Shown: positions 11,481 through 22,079 of the stretch, in pieces
Position numbering within the stretch: position 1 is the first letter of the stretch
Layout: every line of letters starts with the position of its first letter
Source of the DNA: Saccopteryx bilineata
Lineage: Eukaryota > Chordata > Mammalia > Chiroptera > Emballonuridae
DNA length: 64,000 nt
Assembly: GCF_036850765.1 (NCBI RefSeq)
Contig: NC_089493.1
Span: 12,587,632 to 12,651,631, forward strand
Reading direction: 5' to 3'
The notes under the pieces: generated by a model
Database searches by the model: none
Told to the model about the DNA's origin: nothing
Seen by the model: the letters and a program-made list of their open reading frames with translations, nothing else
Program-made: the position numbers and the translations under genes

Positions 11481-12010
11481 TTTATTTAGTGTTTTAAAAC
11501 TCAAGAAGTGAATGCCGTTGTGAATCTTCAAGAAGCTACTTCCCAAATTCAAAAAGAGAACGTTGCACTTCCTGGGTAAGAAGCTGGCAGAGGCTACTGA
11601 GGGATGACCACTCTAGTAAGGAACATCTCCACCTTCTGGCACAGGCAGGAAATGCAACAGCTAACAGTATAGGGAGCCACTCAGTGCAAAGCACTCAAAG
11701 ATTGAAATCCTTTGAAAATTAGTATAAAATTGCACTTTTAGTATAGCTACATTTTGACTAGCTGCTTACATAAAAATTCTGGGGATGGGCACTGACATTT
11801 GAATCACTGGTGATCTCTAATACAGGACAGTCTTCAATGTATTCTGAATGGGTATCCAGTTCACCCAAGAGTAATCATTGCTCACATTTCAGAGATAACA
11901 TGCCCAATCTCCAGGTAGCCATATTATTTTCATGCAGAAGACATAGTGCACACGTAATTACCCTTTTTTGGGGTAACTTGTTGTGAAAGGAGGTCATGAC
12001 AGTCATGGTT
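11481..12010. other. Intergenic, nothing recognised
   Basis: Unique-looking stretch immediately upstream of the provirus; no supported gene. Confidence 0.5.
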
Positions 12011-12016
12011 TAAGAG

Positions 12017-12337
12017 TGTGGGTGGAGCGCAGAACGCATTCCTAGCAGCTGTGGCTGATGCAATGCTGTGAGAATACTCCAGCTCTCAGAACCCTCCTGG
12101 GCATGCCCAGGAAGGGAGCTTGCCCGCTATAAGGAAGTGACTTAGCACCAACCACGCAGCTCCCTGATCTTTTCAGCCATTGGCTATGGAGGACACACTA
12201 TAACATCCTATAGGCTGAACCCATGTATATAAGCTAGTTTACTTCCTGAATAAAGTAGATCTGTGTCACTGAACCTGGTCCCCGGAATTGGGTCTTTGCG
12301 TCTCCGTTGTCCTCACCCCCAGCAGGACTTGTCCACA
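12017..12337 (+). repeat. 5' LTR
   Basis: Starts TGTGGGTGGAGC and ends TTGTCCACA. Contains a TATA-like 'tgtatataagc' (about 12225) and an AATAAA polyadenylation signal in 'cctgaataaagtag' (about 12250). Nearly collinear with 16175-16494. Confidence 0.9.
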
Positions 12338-12339
12338 AC

Positions 12340-12357
12340 TGGCGCCCAACGTGGGGC
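12340..12357 (+). promoter_or_regulatory. Primer-binding site (tRNA-Lys type)
   Basis: TGGCGCCCAACGTGGGGC lies 2 bp after the 5' LTR. This matches the lysine-tRNA (Lys1,2) primer site used by betaretrovirus-like elements. A splice-donor-like GACGG|GTGAGTG follows at 12381-12392, where a leader donor would be expected. Confidence 0.85.
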
Positions 12358-14395
12358 AGGGACCTAACCGGCATCCAAGGGACGGGTGAGTGACCCTCTG
12401 CAGTGGGAAACCTTCTCTCCCACTCTCGAGCCCCGCAGGCTTGAGCCCTGCATGCCCTATTGCAGAGTAGGCGAGTTACAGTTAGTGAAAGGCTCTTTGT
12501 ACCTACTGGGAAGTTCTCTCAGGTTTCGACCCTTGGCTCCGGGATGTGCCTCTCTGGGACCCGGATACTTGGGCCTGAGTTTTCTGGGGCATCTGTTCGG
12601 CCAAAGTACATGGGGGACAAACCTTCCCTCTCAGCCTCATTCCTGCCCTGCTAGTGATACATGCCTGCCTGACCAGTGCTCCTGCTGGGGACTCTCCGCC
12701 AGTGCCAAAGATATTGCAGGCTGCCCCTCTGTCTGGTGAGCCCCTACCTTCCTATTTGCCCCTCTACACTGAGAAGGAAAGTAGTTTAGCCTCTGAGTTT
12801 GACAAAATCGCAGCTGAGCGTGCAGAAACAAAACCAACCAAATTGCTAACTGCACCATCAGCTCTGCCACCGGAAAAAGCGGAAGTCACTACTTTTGCAT
12901 TTCCTGCCAGGGCTCAATGCCCCACCCCAGCCTCTCAGACGCCATTTTCTACCCCAGCTTTAACTCCAACATGTGTTCCTGCTGCAGACCCATGGGCCAG
13001 CCTATATGCCCCCATGTGTCTTTTTTCTTTCTGTCTGTCTTGTCTATTTTTCTGTATCTCTCACGCTCTCTCTCCCCCGACCCTCTCTCTGAAATGATGC
13101 TGGAAGGACCCAGCCACGGCACAGTGGCAGGGATCACACCCTCTTCTAACACAAGAGAGAGGTTATGCTTGTGTTTTTCAGCCAATTTGGATCCCAGGAA
13201 CCCCCCAACCTGCTTGACAGGGTTTCTTGGGCACCCACTGAATGGTTCAGTCTCCACCTGTCCAAAGCCACAGTCCTGGCCTCCTCCACACTGACTATGC
13301 CTGAGGGGAGGAGGTCCTCAGTGCTCCAGAAGAAGACCTCGCGGCTGGCGTGTGCGCCCCATTACCTGGGGGAATGTGGAGGCTTTGGTGAGGTGGGCCC
13401 AGAGAATGACCCCTGATGGGCCCCCAGGCCCTGGTGCTCTGTTCTTGCTTATGTGTACTATAGTTACTGCTGACTCCCAGATGCAGGCAGCAGCAGCCTG
13501 GGGCTCGAGCCCGGCAGTGCGAGCTGGTTTTTTCAGTTCATCTTTGGAGGATGAGGAGAATTGGGCTGGAGTTGCGATTTGCAGACTCCAGAAGGTAAAC
13601 GGCGGCAGCTGCGGCGGGAGGATGAACAGAAGCCAGGCTTGCATCGTTGAGTGGCTGCTGGAACGGCAGGGAGTGCCTGCTAAGCTGCTGATGGGTTCAC
13701 TGACATTTTGGGACATAGGGGTGAATGCCATCATGCTCTCCAGAGCAGAGAAGGAAATGCTGACAGCCATTGCCACGTGATCCTCTTTGGGACAGTGTAA
13801 GACCTGCCACGACGGTAGGGATGAGGGGGGTGGCTGAGGCCTCATGTGCATGGACTGATTTCCTGGACTATGACCCAAGAGACCACTGGCTCCTTTGTTG
13901 GATGGACTTACAGATTTTGGACAATGTGAAATACCCTGATGGGGGTGGGGGGCGGCTTTGCTGGAGGCCCTTCCCCTGCCCTGGGAAGCTTTTCCCATGG
14001 CTAGAAAGAAGGCTGAGGACATTTTGTGCTTTTGGCAAAGTGCTCAGAGACTGGTGAAATGTACCTTTGTAATTGTTGAAATTGTATGATTTGTCATGTT
14101 GTAATTTGTGTAATGTGCCTTGCAACCATATGCAGTACACAGCCCACAGCAAGCCATCCGTTCTGTGTTTGGATGCTGGGACCTTTGTGGGAAGGGGGCG
14201 TGCATGGACCTACGTCCATTTTTTGCAATCAAAATGGAACTGTGTTTAACAGCACCTAGAAGTTCTCTGTAACACAATGGGAGGAAAATGACATCCCGAC
14301 CCCTAGGAGGAATCCCCTGTTTAGGACCCCCATTCTATTTCCTAACTAGTCCAACATTACAGAAGCCTGCCTCATTGTTTAATCTAGCTAATATC
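12358..14395 (+). other. Provirus interior, no intact gene
   Basis: About 2 kb between leader and nested mariner. Short plus-strand frames (e.g. 12654-13097, 13352-13780) contain no motif I can name. The first is proline-rich and could be a gag remnant, the second may be env-derived; both are guesses. The 234-codon frame on the minus strand (14022-13318) is antisense and GC-driven. Some of this DNA may not be viral in origin. Confidence 0.5.
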
Positions 14396-14658
14396 AGGTC
14401 TACTGGAAAGTTCTGTCCGTTTCTATCACAAGTTTTGACATGTAAGCACATGTTTATTTGGCGCATGTGTGCCTCTCTATTTTTATCACTTAATATATAC
14501 ATACTGACGTAGCAAATTAACTAAAACAAAGTTGATTCATGTTAGTCTTATGTGTGAAGCGATAGTGTACCTATAGCTATTGATAAAGTTTATTTACTCC
14601 ACTGTATTTTTATGAATTTCAACAAGAAAGAAATGCTGCAGAAGCATGTAGAAATTTA

Positions 14659-15953
14659 TTGAAAGTGTTTGGTGAAGGTACAGTTTCTGATAGGACATGC
14701 AGAAGATGGTTTGAAAAATTCGAAACAGGTGATTTTGACCTTTCTGATAAGCCACGTTCTGGGCGACCATCTTTGATCGATGATGATGTTGTTAAGACCA
14801 TGTTGGAGCAAGATCCTTTTCTGACAACATCAGAGATTGCAGAAAGGCTTAATTCTGTTCAGCAAACCATTTCAGACCATATTCAGAAGATAGGATTGGT
14901 GTAGAAATATTCAAGATGGGCCTGACTGGGTGGTGGTGCAGTGGATAGAGCATCAGACTGGGATGCCAAGGACCCAGGTTCGAGACCCTGAGGTCACCAG
15001 CTTGAGCATGGGCTCATCTAGTTTGAGCAAAAAGATTACCAGCTTGGACCCAGGGTTGCTGGCTCAAACAAGGGGTTACTCAGTCTACTGAAGGCCTGCA
15101 GTCAAGGCACATATGAGAAAGCAATCAATGAACAATTAAGGTGTCACAATGCGAAACAGAAAACTAATGATTGATGTTTCTCATCTCTCCATTCCTGTCT
15201 GTCCCTCTCTCTGACTCTGTTTGTCTCTGAAAAAAAAAAAAAAGAAAGAAAGAAAGAAAAGAAATATTCAAGATGGGTGCCACATAAATTAAGTCAGAAG
15301 AATGTGGATGATCGAGTCGTCATATGCACATCTCTGCTTGCTCGGAACAAAATCAAGCCCTTCTTGAACTGGAAGATAACTTGGGATGAAAAGTGGATTA
15401 CCTACGAAAACATCATAAGGAAAAGGGCATATTGTGAACCTGGAAAACCTAGCCCTTCCACCTCTAAACCAAATTTGACTCTGAATAAGAGAATGTTGGT
15501 TATATGGTGGCACATTTGAGGACAAATACATTATGAGCTTTTAAAACCGAATGAAAAGTTCAATTTGGAGAAGTATTGTCAGCAACTGGATAATTTAAAG
15601 ACAGCAGTCCAAGAAAAGAGGCCAGTGATGTTCAATAGGAAGAACATCATACTGCATCATGATAATGCCGGCCACATGCTGCTTTGGGGACTCATCAAAA
15701 AATTGCAGAACTAGGCTGGGAAATTCTGTCGCATCCACCATATTCCCCAGACTTAGCACCCTCTGACTATCACTTGTTTTTGTCCTTACAAAATTTTTTG
15801 AAAGGCAAAAAATTCAAAAATGAAGATGATATCAAACAAGCACTGGTTCAATTTTTCGCATCAAAAGATAAAACATTTTTCAAAAATGGGATATACAAAT
15901 TGCCCTCATGCTGGCAAGAAATCATTAATAATAATGGCAATTATATTATTTAA
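14659..15953 (+). pseudogene. Mariner transposase pseudogene
   Basis: The N-terminal helix-turn-helix region (14659-14904, with GRPS) is followed, after the SINE insertion, by the catalytic domain. The first Asp is in 'TWDEKW' (about 15390), the second in 'HHDNA' (about 15661) and the third in 'SPDLAPSD' (about 15767). The last two are 34 residues apart, the DD34D signature of mariner. Inactivating changes: SINE B insertion, a TGA stop near 15518, and a one-base frameshift just after the second Asp. It shares the DNA sequence of the deleted copy at 1702-2301 almost exactly in the N-terminal part. Confidence 0.9.
14921..15260 (+). mobile_element. SINE B inside the mariner
   Basis: Full-length plus copy with a long A/GAAA tail. 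Exact 17-bp duplication GAAATATTCAAGATGGG at 14904-14920 and 15261-15277. Innermost layer of the provirus-mariner-SINE nest. Confidence 0.95.
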
Positions 15954-16025
15954 TAGTTTATTGATGGTAAGAAAAATTTGTATTTTGTTTTATTCCAAAA
16001 ACGGACAGAACTTTCCGGTAGACCA

Positions 16026-16174
16026 TATATATTAGCATACAGTATAATAGGTATTATAGTTATTTTAGTTCTACTAGGGTTTCGTTGCATAATGCGTGGC
16101 ATTCAAAAGCTACAACAACAGCAAGCTGTCATTCATCAAGTCCAAGTGGCCTTAATTAAAAGAGAAGGGGGAGA
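16026..16174 (+). pseudogene. Env transmembrane/cytoplasmic tail remnant and polypurine tract
   Basis: The frame resuming after the mariner encodes a hydrophobic segment of about 15-18 residues (Ile/Val/Leu-rich), then a basic, Gln-rich tail ending just at the LTR, as in betaretroviral envelope transmembrane subunits. The purine run AAAAGAGAAGGGGGAGA (16158-16174) directly before the 3' LTR is the plus-strand primer tract. Only the C-terminus of env is present. Confidence 0.7.
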
Positions 16175-16494
16175 TGTGGGTAGAGCACAGAGTGCATTCC
16201 TAGCAGCTGTGGTTGATGCAATGCTGTGAGAACACTCCAGCTCCCAGAAGCCTCCTGGGCATACCCAGGAAGGGAGCTTGCCTGCTATAAGGAAGTGACT
16301 TAGCACCAACCATGCAGCTCCCTGATCTTTTCAGCCATTGGCTATGAAAGACATGCTGTAACACACTATAGGCTGGACCTGTGTATATAAGCTAGCTTGC
16401 TTCCTGAATAAAGCAGATCTGCATCACTGAACCTGGTCCCTGGAGTGGGGTCTTTGCATCTCCGTAGTCCTCACCCCGGCAGAACTTGTCCACA
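16175..16494 (+). repeat. 3' LTR
   Basis: Collinear with 12017-12337, starts TGTGGGTAGAGC, ends TTGTCCACA, followed by the TAAGAG duplication. Confidence 0.9.
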
Positions 16495-16548
16495 TAAGAG
16501 ACACTGAGGGAAGGTGGGAGAGTGAAGAAGTGTAAAGAATAAATTGGG

Positions 16549-16916
16549 GCCCTGGCTGGTTGGCTCAGTGGTAGAGCATCGGCCTGGCGTGCAGGAGTCC
16601 CGGGTTCGATTCCCGGCCAGGGCACACAGGAGGGGCACCCATCTGCTTCTCCACCCCTCCCCTCTCTGTCTCTCTCTTCCCTCCTGCAGCCGAGACTCCA
16701 TTGGAGCAAAAAGATGGCCCGGGTGCTGGGGATGGCTCCATGGCCTCTGCCCCAAGCACTAGAGTGGCTCTGGTCACGACAGAGCGACGCCCCGGATGGG
16801 CAGAGCATCGCCCCCTGGTGGGCGTGCCGGGTGGATCTTGGTCGGGTGCATGCGGGAGTCTGTCTGACTGCCTCCCGGTTTCCAGCTTCGGAAAAATGAA
16901 AAAAAAAAAAAAAAAA
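16549..16916 (+). mobile_element. SINE A
   Basis: Full-length plus copy with intact tRNA-like head and long A tail. Duplication AAGAATAAATTGG is exact on both sides. Confidence 0.95.
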
Positions 16917-17180
16917 AAAGAATAAATTGGAAATTTTACACTTTGACCTAGAGCAGCCTGATCATATAATGAAAATTATCTAGTGAATCTTTTAAGCATG
17001 TATTCCATTAATTGTATCTATTACAAAGACAGAAGACAAAGTGAAGGATACCTAAGCACTATTCCATGCTTGTAATCCTATGGTTTTTGGAAACTATTTC
17101 CTATTGTATTATTTAGGACTCTGTGAGGTTTTAACTTTTAACTCTCTAGTATGAAGAGTCCCAATATTAAGCATTTAGTA

Positions 17181-17501
17181 CAGAGGTCAGGAACCTATGG
17201 CTCACGAGCCAGATTTAGCTCTTTTGATGGCTGCATCTGGCTCGGAGACAAATCTTTAATTAAAAAAATAATAACGTTAAAAATATAAAACATTGTCATG
17301 TATTACAATCCATTCATTTCCTACCGCTCATGTTCATAGTTGCAGGTGGCTAGAGCCAATGCCAGCTGTCCTCCAGGACAACACCAAATTTTTATTGGAT
17401 AATGCGTAACGTACACAGGTTGTTGTATAGCTCTCACGGAATTACGTTTTAAAATATGTGGCGTTCATGGCTCTCTCAGCCAAAAAGGTTCCTGACCTCT
17501 G
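17181..17501. mobile_element. hAT MITE, 320-bp family, copy 1
   Basis: Inverted ends CAGAGGTCAGGAACCT and complement of GGTTCCTGACCTCTG. 8-bp duplication ATTTAGTA / ACTTAGTA, one mismatch. Body shared with copies at 44135 and 46010. No coding capacity. Confidence 0.9.
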
Positions 17502-17658
17502 ACTTAGTAGATAGCAAAATTGTCATATTTAATCCACATTCTGTTTAAATGTAAGTCTGTTGCTAAACTATGGTAGGATGATAAAACTTTTCTTTTTACT
17601 TTTAAAATAAAGATTTGACTTTCTCTCCATTTATACATCCTATTAAGAAGTAATAACA

Positions 17659-17837
17659 GCCCTAGTTGGGTAGTTCAGTGGGTTGGAGTATTGTCCTGAT
17701 TTGCCAGGGTTGTGGGTTGGATCCCTTTTTGGGGCACATACAAGAATCAACTGGTGAATGCATGAGTAGGTGGAGCAATAAATCAAAGATTCTCTCTCCT
17801 CCTCTCTCTCTCTCTCTCTAAAATCAAAGAAAATTTA
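17659..17837 (+). mobile_element. SINE C
   Basis: Plus copy. Duplication AAGAAGTAATAACA (17645-17658) / AAGAAGCAATAACA (17838-17851). Confidence 0.85.
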
Positions 17838-18184
17838 AAGAAGCAATAACAAATTATTTGTTTTTAAAAAATTGACAAATAGAATATATTTAACACTCCT
17901 GTATGTACTATAGTATGTTCTTGACAACATGGCTTCTTTAGGATTATTGTATTTCTTATTTGAAGAGGGATACCTTGTCGATGAGGCAAATTTCCATGGT
18001 AGAAAGAACACTGAATTTGAGGTTCAGAACCCCACCTTCAAGCTTCAAATTTCCTCTTGTCAGCCACTAGAACCTCGGGTAAGTCCTATCCTTTCGCCAT
18101 CTCATTTCCTTCTTCAATAAAATGAGACACTTGGATTTCATCACTTCTGGGTTTTTCCATCTCACTGTAACCACCTGTTCGTTT

Positions 18185-18380
18185 TTATTTTTATTCTTTT
18201 TTAAAATAATTTTTCAGTTACCTGCAATATTATGTCGACATACAATATTTTGTTAGTTTCAGCTATACAACATAGTAATTAGACATTCATATAACTTATG
18301 AACTGATCACCCTGGTAAGCCTAGTACCTATCTGACATCATACAAAGTTATTACAGTATTGTTGACATATTCCCTATGCC
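18185..18380 (-). mobile_element. L1 3' UTR fragment
   Basis: Reverse complement of an L1 3' UTR ('tacaatattttgttagtttcag...actgatcaccctggtaagcc'). A hAT-like start CAGTGTTTTTCAACTGC follows at 18383, but I could not find its other end. Confidence 0.65.
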
Positions 18381-18802
18381 AGTGTTTTTCAACTGCTGTT
18401 CTGTAGACCAGTGCCGGTCCACGAGAGAGTTAACTACCCTGATGTTGTATGAAGACATTGGATTTATCAGGTGCATACTACAGAAGAGCTGTGCAGACTA
18501 AGTTTAAATAAGAAATAAGTTTGAAGATCTCTTTAGGAAAAGAGAGGGTTAGTTGACTAGATCATAGGCTGTTATAACTAAGCAATCCAATAAAAACAAA
18601 GAATGTCAACTGGATTCAAGAGACAAAAATAGATGGAAAAGGCAGTAAGAAAATCTAAAGTATAATGAGTTCCCTCAAGGGAAGAATAAGAGGGCAGAGG
18701 GCAATACTTGAAATTTTTTTAGAAATTTGTCAATTTTATTGATCTTTTCAAAAAATCAGCTTTTTTTTCATTGATTTTCTCTATTATTTTTCTGTTTTCA
18801 AT

Positions 18803-18951
18803 TTTTTTTTTTTTTTATTAGATAGATGAAGGGAGGGAGCAAGAGAGAGAGACAGGAATAGCTGTTCCTGTATGTCCCCTGACCAGGATTGAACTGGCAG
18901 CCTCTGAGCCTCAGGATGATGCTCTAACCAATAGAGCTATCCAGCCAGGGA
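18803..18951 (-). mobile_element. SINE C in L1
   Basis: Reverse copy with poly-T start. Duplication CTGTTTTCAA at 18792-18801 and 18952-18961. Confidence 0.85.
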
Positions 18952-19201
18952 CTGTTTTCAACTTTATTAATTTCTTCTCTAATATTTATTGTTTCCTCTT
19001 TCTTGAACACTTTGGGTTTATTTTGTTCTTTATCTAGTTCTTGAGGGTAAAGGCTAGATGATTATTTTGAGACTTTTCCTCTTTTTTTATACATGCATTA
19101 AATACTGTTAAATTCCTCTCATTACTGCCTTACCTGTGTTCTACAAACTTTCACATGCTATTAAAATTTATACTTTAAGCTTCATTCAGTTCTGTTTTTT
19201 T

Positions 19202-19520
19202 TCTTTTGTGACAGGGACAGAGAGAGAGAGACAGAGAGAGGGATAGATAGGGACAGACAGGAAGGGAGAGATGAGAAACATCAATTCTTTGTTGCAGCTC
19301 CTTAGTTGTTCATTGATTGCTTTCTCATATGTGCCTTGACCAGGGGGCTACAGCAGAGCAAGCAACCCCTTGCTCAAGCCAGCGACCTTGGGCTTCAAGC
19401 CAGCGACCTTTGGGTTCAAGCCAGTGACCCCACACTCAAGCCAGTGATGTTGGTGTTTTGAACCTGGGTCCTCTGCATCCCAGTCTGATGGTCTATCCAC
19501 TGTGCCACCACCTGGTCAGG
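19202..19520 (-). mobile_element. SINE B in L1
   Basis: Reverse copy. It carries a tandem duplication of the 'cttgggcttcaagccagcgac' unit near 19385-19430. Short imperfect duplication TTCATTC. Confidence 0.85.
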
Positions 19521-19547
19521 TTCATTCCATTCATTTTTAATGTGTTA

Positions 19548-19724
19548 TTTCTTACTGAATTTATTGGGGTGACACTAGTTAACAAAATTATACATGTTTT
19601 AGGTGCACAATTCTACAACACATCAATCATCTGTACAATGTATTGTGTGCTCACCACCCCAAGTCAAATCTCCATCCATCACCATTTATCCTCTCTACAC
19701 CTTCTCCCACCTCCCCCGCCTCCC
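19548..19724 (-). mobile_element. Truncated bat L1 3' end
   Basis: Same family as 11358-11480. Exact duplication TTTAATGTGTTA at 19536-19547 and 19725-19736 shows a separate 5'-truncated insertion into the older L1. Confidence 0.85.
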
Positions 19725-21247
19725 TTTAATGTGTTACTACAATAATATGGTTTTGTTTTCATTCAGTTCAAGTTTTTAAAATTTCCCTTGGAACTTCCTC
19801 TTTAACAGATGGTTATTTATAGATGTGTTGCCTAGTTTCCAACTGTTGGAGACTTCCCTGTCAAACCTTTCTGTTACTGATTTCAGCTGATTTCGTTGTG
19901 ATTAGAGAACACACTCTGTATGTTTTCAATTCTTTTAAATTTGTTGAAGTATGTTTTATGGCCCAGAATAAAGTCTATCTTGGTATATGTTTTGCAGGCG
20001 ATTTATTTTGCCACTTCTTTCTGGCCTGTGTGGTGTATGATAAGAAATGTGCTGTTATGCAAATTGTTTTTCCCCCTTTAGTTAAGGTGGTGTTTCTCCC
20101 TGCTTTCAAGATTTTTTCCTTCTTTTTAGTTTACAGAAGTTTGACTACAATGCAAATGGTGTGGGTTTCTTTTGGCTTATTCTGTTTGGAGTACACTCAG
20201 CTTCTGAAATCCTATGGTTTAGACATTTTGCCATATTGGAGGAGTTTTCAACCATCATTTCTTTGAGTATTTTTTCAGCCCTCCCTTCTTCCTACCCTCC
20301 TTTTGGGTCTCCAGTAACATGAATGTCAGATCTTTTGTTATTTTTTTCTCTGTTGTTCAGATCAGGTCATTCCTATTGTTTTATCCTCAAGTTCACTTAT
20401 CCTTTCCTCAGTCTCCTAGATTCTGCCCTTGAGTTCCTCCACTAAGTTTTTAATTTCAGATGCTGTATTTTTCATTTCTAACCATTTCTATTTGATTCTT
20501 CTTTATACCTTCCATTTCTTTGCTGAGACTTTCTATTTCTTCACTTGTTTCAAGTCTATTTGTTAGTTGAACTGCTTTTATGATAGTCGTTTTATAATGT
20601 CAGATAATTCTAACATCTCTGTCATCTCAGTGTTGGCATCTATTTATTGTATTTTTTTTTTCAATTTGAACTCTACCTGGTTCTTGAAATGATCATGATT
20701 TTTCAATGAAATCTGGTACATTTTCAGTAATATGTTATAAAACTCTGGATCTTTTTCTTTTTCTTTGAAACACAGCCAATTTTATTCAAATTCTCCAAAG
20801 GTTATACTCAATATGTTGTTTCTGAAATGTATGTATGTCATCCTTTTTATAATAACTTTATTAGCCCATCTTTCCTTTATAGGTTTTTTTCATCTTTTCT
20901 TTGCAGTGTTTCATTAGATGCCAGAGTCTTAAGTTACCCACTTAGGAGCCTCCTACCTACTATTCTGATTGTTTCTTCTCAATATTTATGGCCAAACTCT
21001 GGCTTCTAAATGAAAATTTTTTGGTCTTTTCATTCATCTGTTAATAGGGTGAGACTGCATTATTACCCACAACCACGTGACCTAATTTAGAATCAACCTT
21101 GGCATCCAGTCTTGCATTTCTAATCAAATTTACAATCCACCTTTCAGCTTCTTCTGGAGTCATGTTCAATTCATCTGCATATATCTTAATGCTGATACAC
21201 TGGTAGATGTGACAAAAAGTCTCAAATATGAAGAGATAGGCATTTTA

Positions 21248-21658
21248 TTTATTTATTTATTTATTTATTTATTTTTCATTTTTCTGAAGCTGGAAACAGG
21301 GAGAGACAGTCAGACAGACTCCCACATGTGCCCGACCGGGATCCACCCGGCATGCCCACCAGGGGCTACGCTCTGCCCACCAGGGGATGATGCTCTGCCC
21401 ATCCTGGGCGTCGCCATGTTGCGACCAGAGCCACTCTAGCGCCTGAGGCAGAGGCCACAGAGCCATCCCCAGTGCCCGGGCCATCTTTGCTCCAATGGAG
21501 CCTTGGCTGCGGGAGGGGAAGAGAGAGACAGAGAGGAAAGCGCGGCGGAGGGGTGTAGAAGCAAATGGGCGCTTCTCCTGTGTGCCCTGGCCGGGAATCG
21601 AACCCAGGTCCTTCGCACGCTAGGCTGACGTTCTACCGCTGAGCGAACTGGCCAGGGC
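21248..21658 (-). mobile_element. SINE A in EIF3E pseudogene
   Basis: Reverse full-length copy with (TTTA)n tail. Exact 15-bp duplication GAGATAGGCATTTTA at 21233-21247 and 21659-21673. Confidence 0.95.
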
Positions 21659-22079
21659 GAGATAGGCATTTTAAATGAAATCCACAAGACAAGCCACCAT
21701 GAAGAAGCCATTCACAAGCACAAATCCACATCCCCTCAGCTTTTTCTGAGCCCCATCAAAGTCAAAGTTAACAAAGTTGGTATTCAAAAAACTCTATAAT
21801 TTGGTCTTTATATGTGGAAGACTCCTGTTGAAGTTTGACAAGATCTTTTAGCACCTGCTAATGTTTTCGACCATCTTTGTTTGTTATGACTGCTATAGTC
21901 AAATAGCAAAGAATATGTCACCACATCATCCAAATTGCATTAAGATCCTGTGTCTTGTAAAGGAAGAGTTCAAAATAATATTTTGCCCTTTGGGTGGTTG
22001 AAGAAAACAGAGACCAGTGAATGAGCCATGTTCATTGCTGAAGAGACTGGAATGGAGAGCTCACCAACACTATCTATGG

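Larger units (their letters stand above)
14396..16025 (+). mobile_element. Mariner transposon, nearly full length, inside the provirus
   Basis: Inverted ends AGGTCTACTGGAAAGTTCTG / complement of the 16005-16024 end, as in the copy at 1702. The flanking TA is kept at the right (16026-16027) and mutated to TC at the left. Without the SINE B at 14921-15260 and its duplication the element is about 1.27 kb, the canonical mariner length. Confidence 0.9.
12017..16494 (+). mobile_element. Defective betaretrovirus-like provirus (class II ERV)
   Basis: Two LTRs (about 320 bp each) bound the element, with an exact 6-bp target duplication TAAGAG at 12011-12016 and 16495-16500. A primer-binding site complementary to lysine tRNA follows the 5' LTR, a purine-rich tract precedes the 3' LTR, and an env tail remnant lies just before it. 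Removing the nested mariner (14396-16025) leaves about 2.85 kb including LTRs, far below a full provirus. Gag, protease and polymerase are therefore essentially missing, and 12.4-14.4 kb holds only short broken frames. LTR-LTR differences are roughly thirty-odd by eye, mostly transitions, so the insertion is not recent. Confidence 0.9.
18710..20745 (-). mobile_element. Old L1 body, fragmented, antisense
   Basis: The plus strand is T-rich and reads as the complement of L1 ORF2 (e.g. 'ttgatcttttcaaaaaatcagc' at 18740; 'tttcttgaacactttgggttta' near 19000). Split by SINE C (18803), SINE B (19202) and a younger L1 tail (19548). Open frames such as 19823-20266 are antisense to decayed ORF2. Confidence 0.7.

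Noticed and set aside
13318..14022. 234-codon minus-strand frame in the provirus
   Set aside because: Antisense to the proviral transcript, low-complexity Ser/Pro-rich, no domain; kept open by high GC.
19823..20266. 147-codon plus-strand frame with hydrophobic segments
   Set aside because: Antisense to decayed L1 ORF2; T-rich DNA gives Phe/Leu-rich chance frames.
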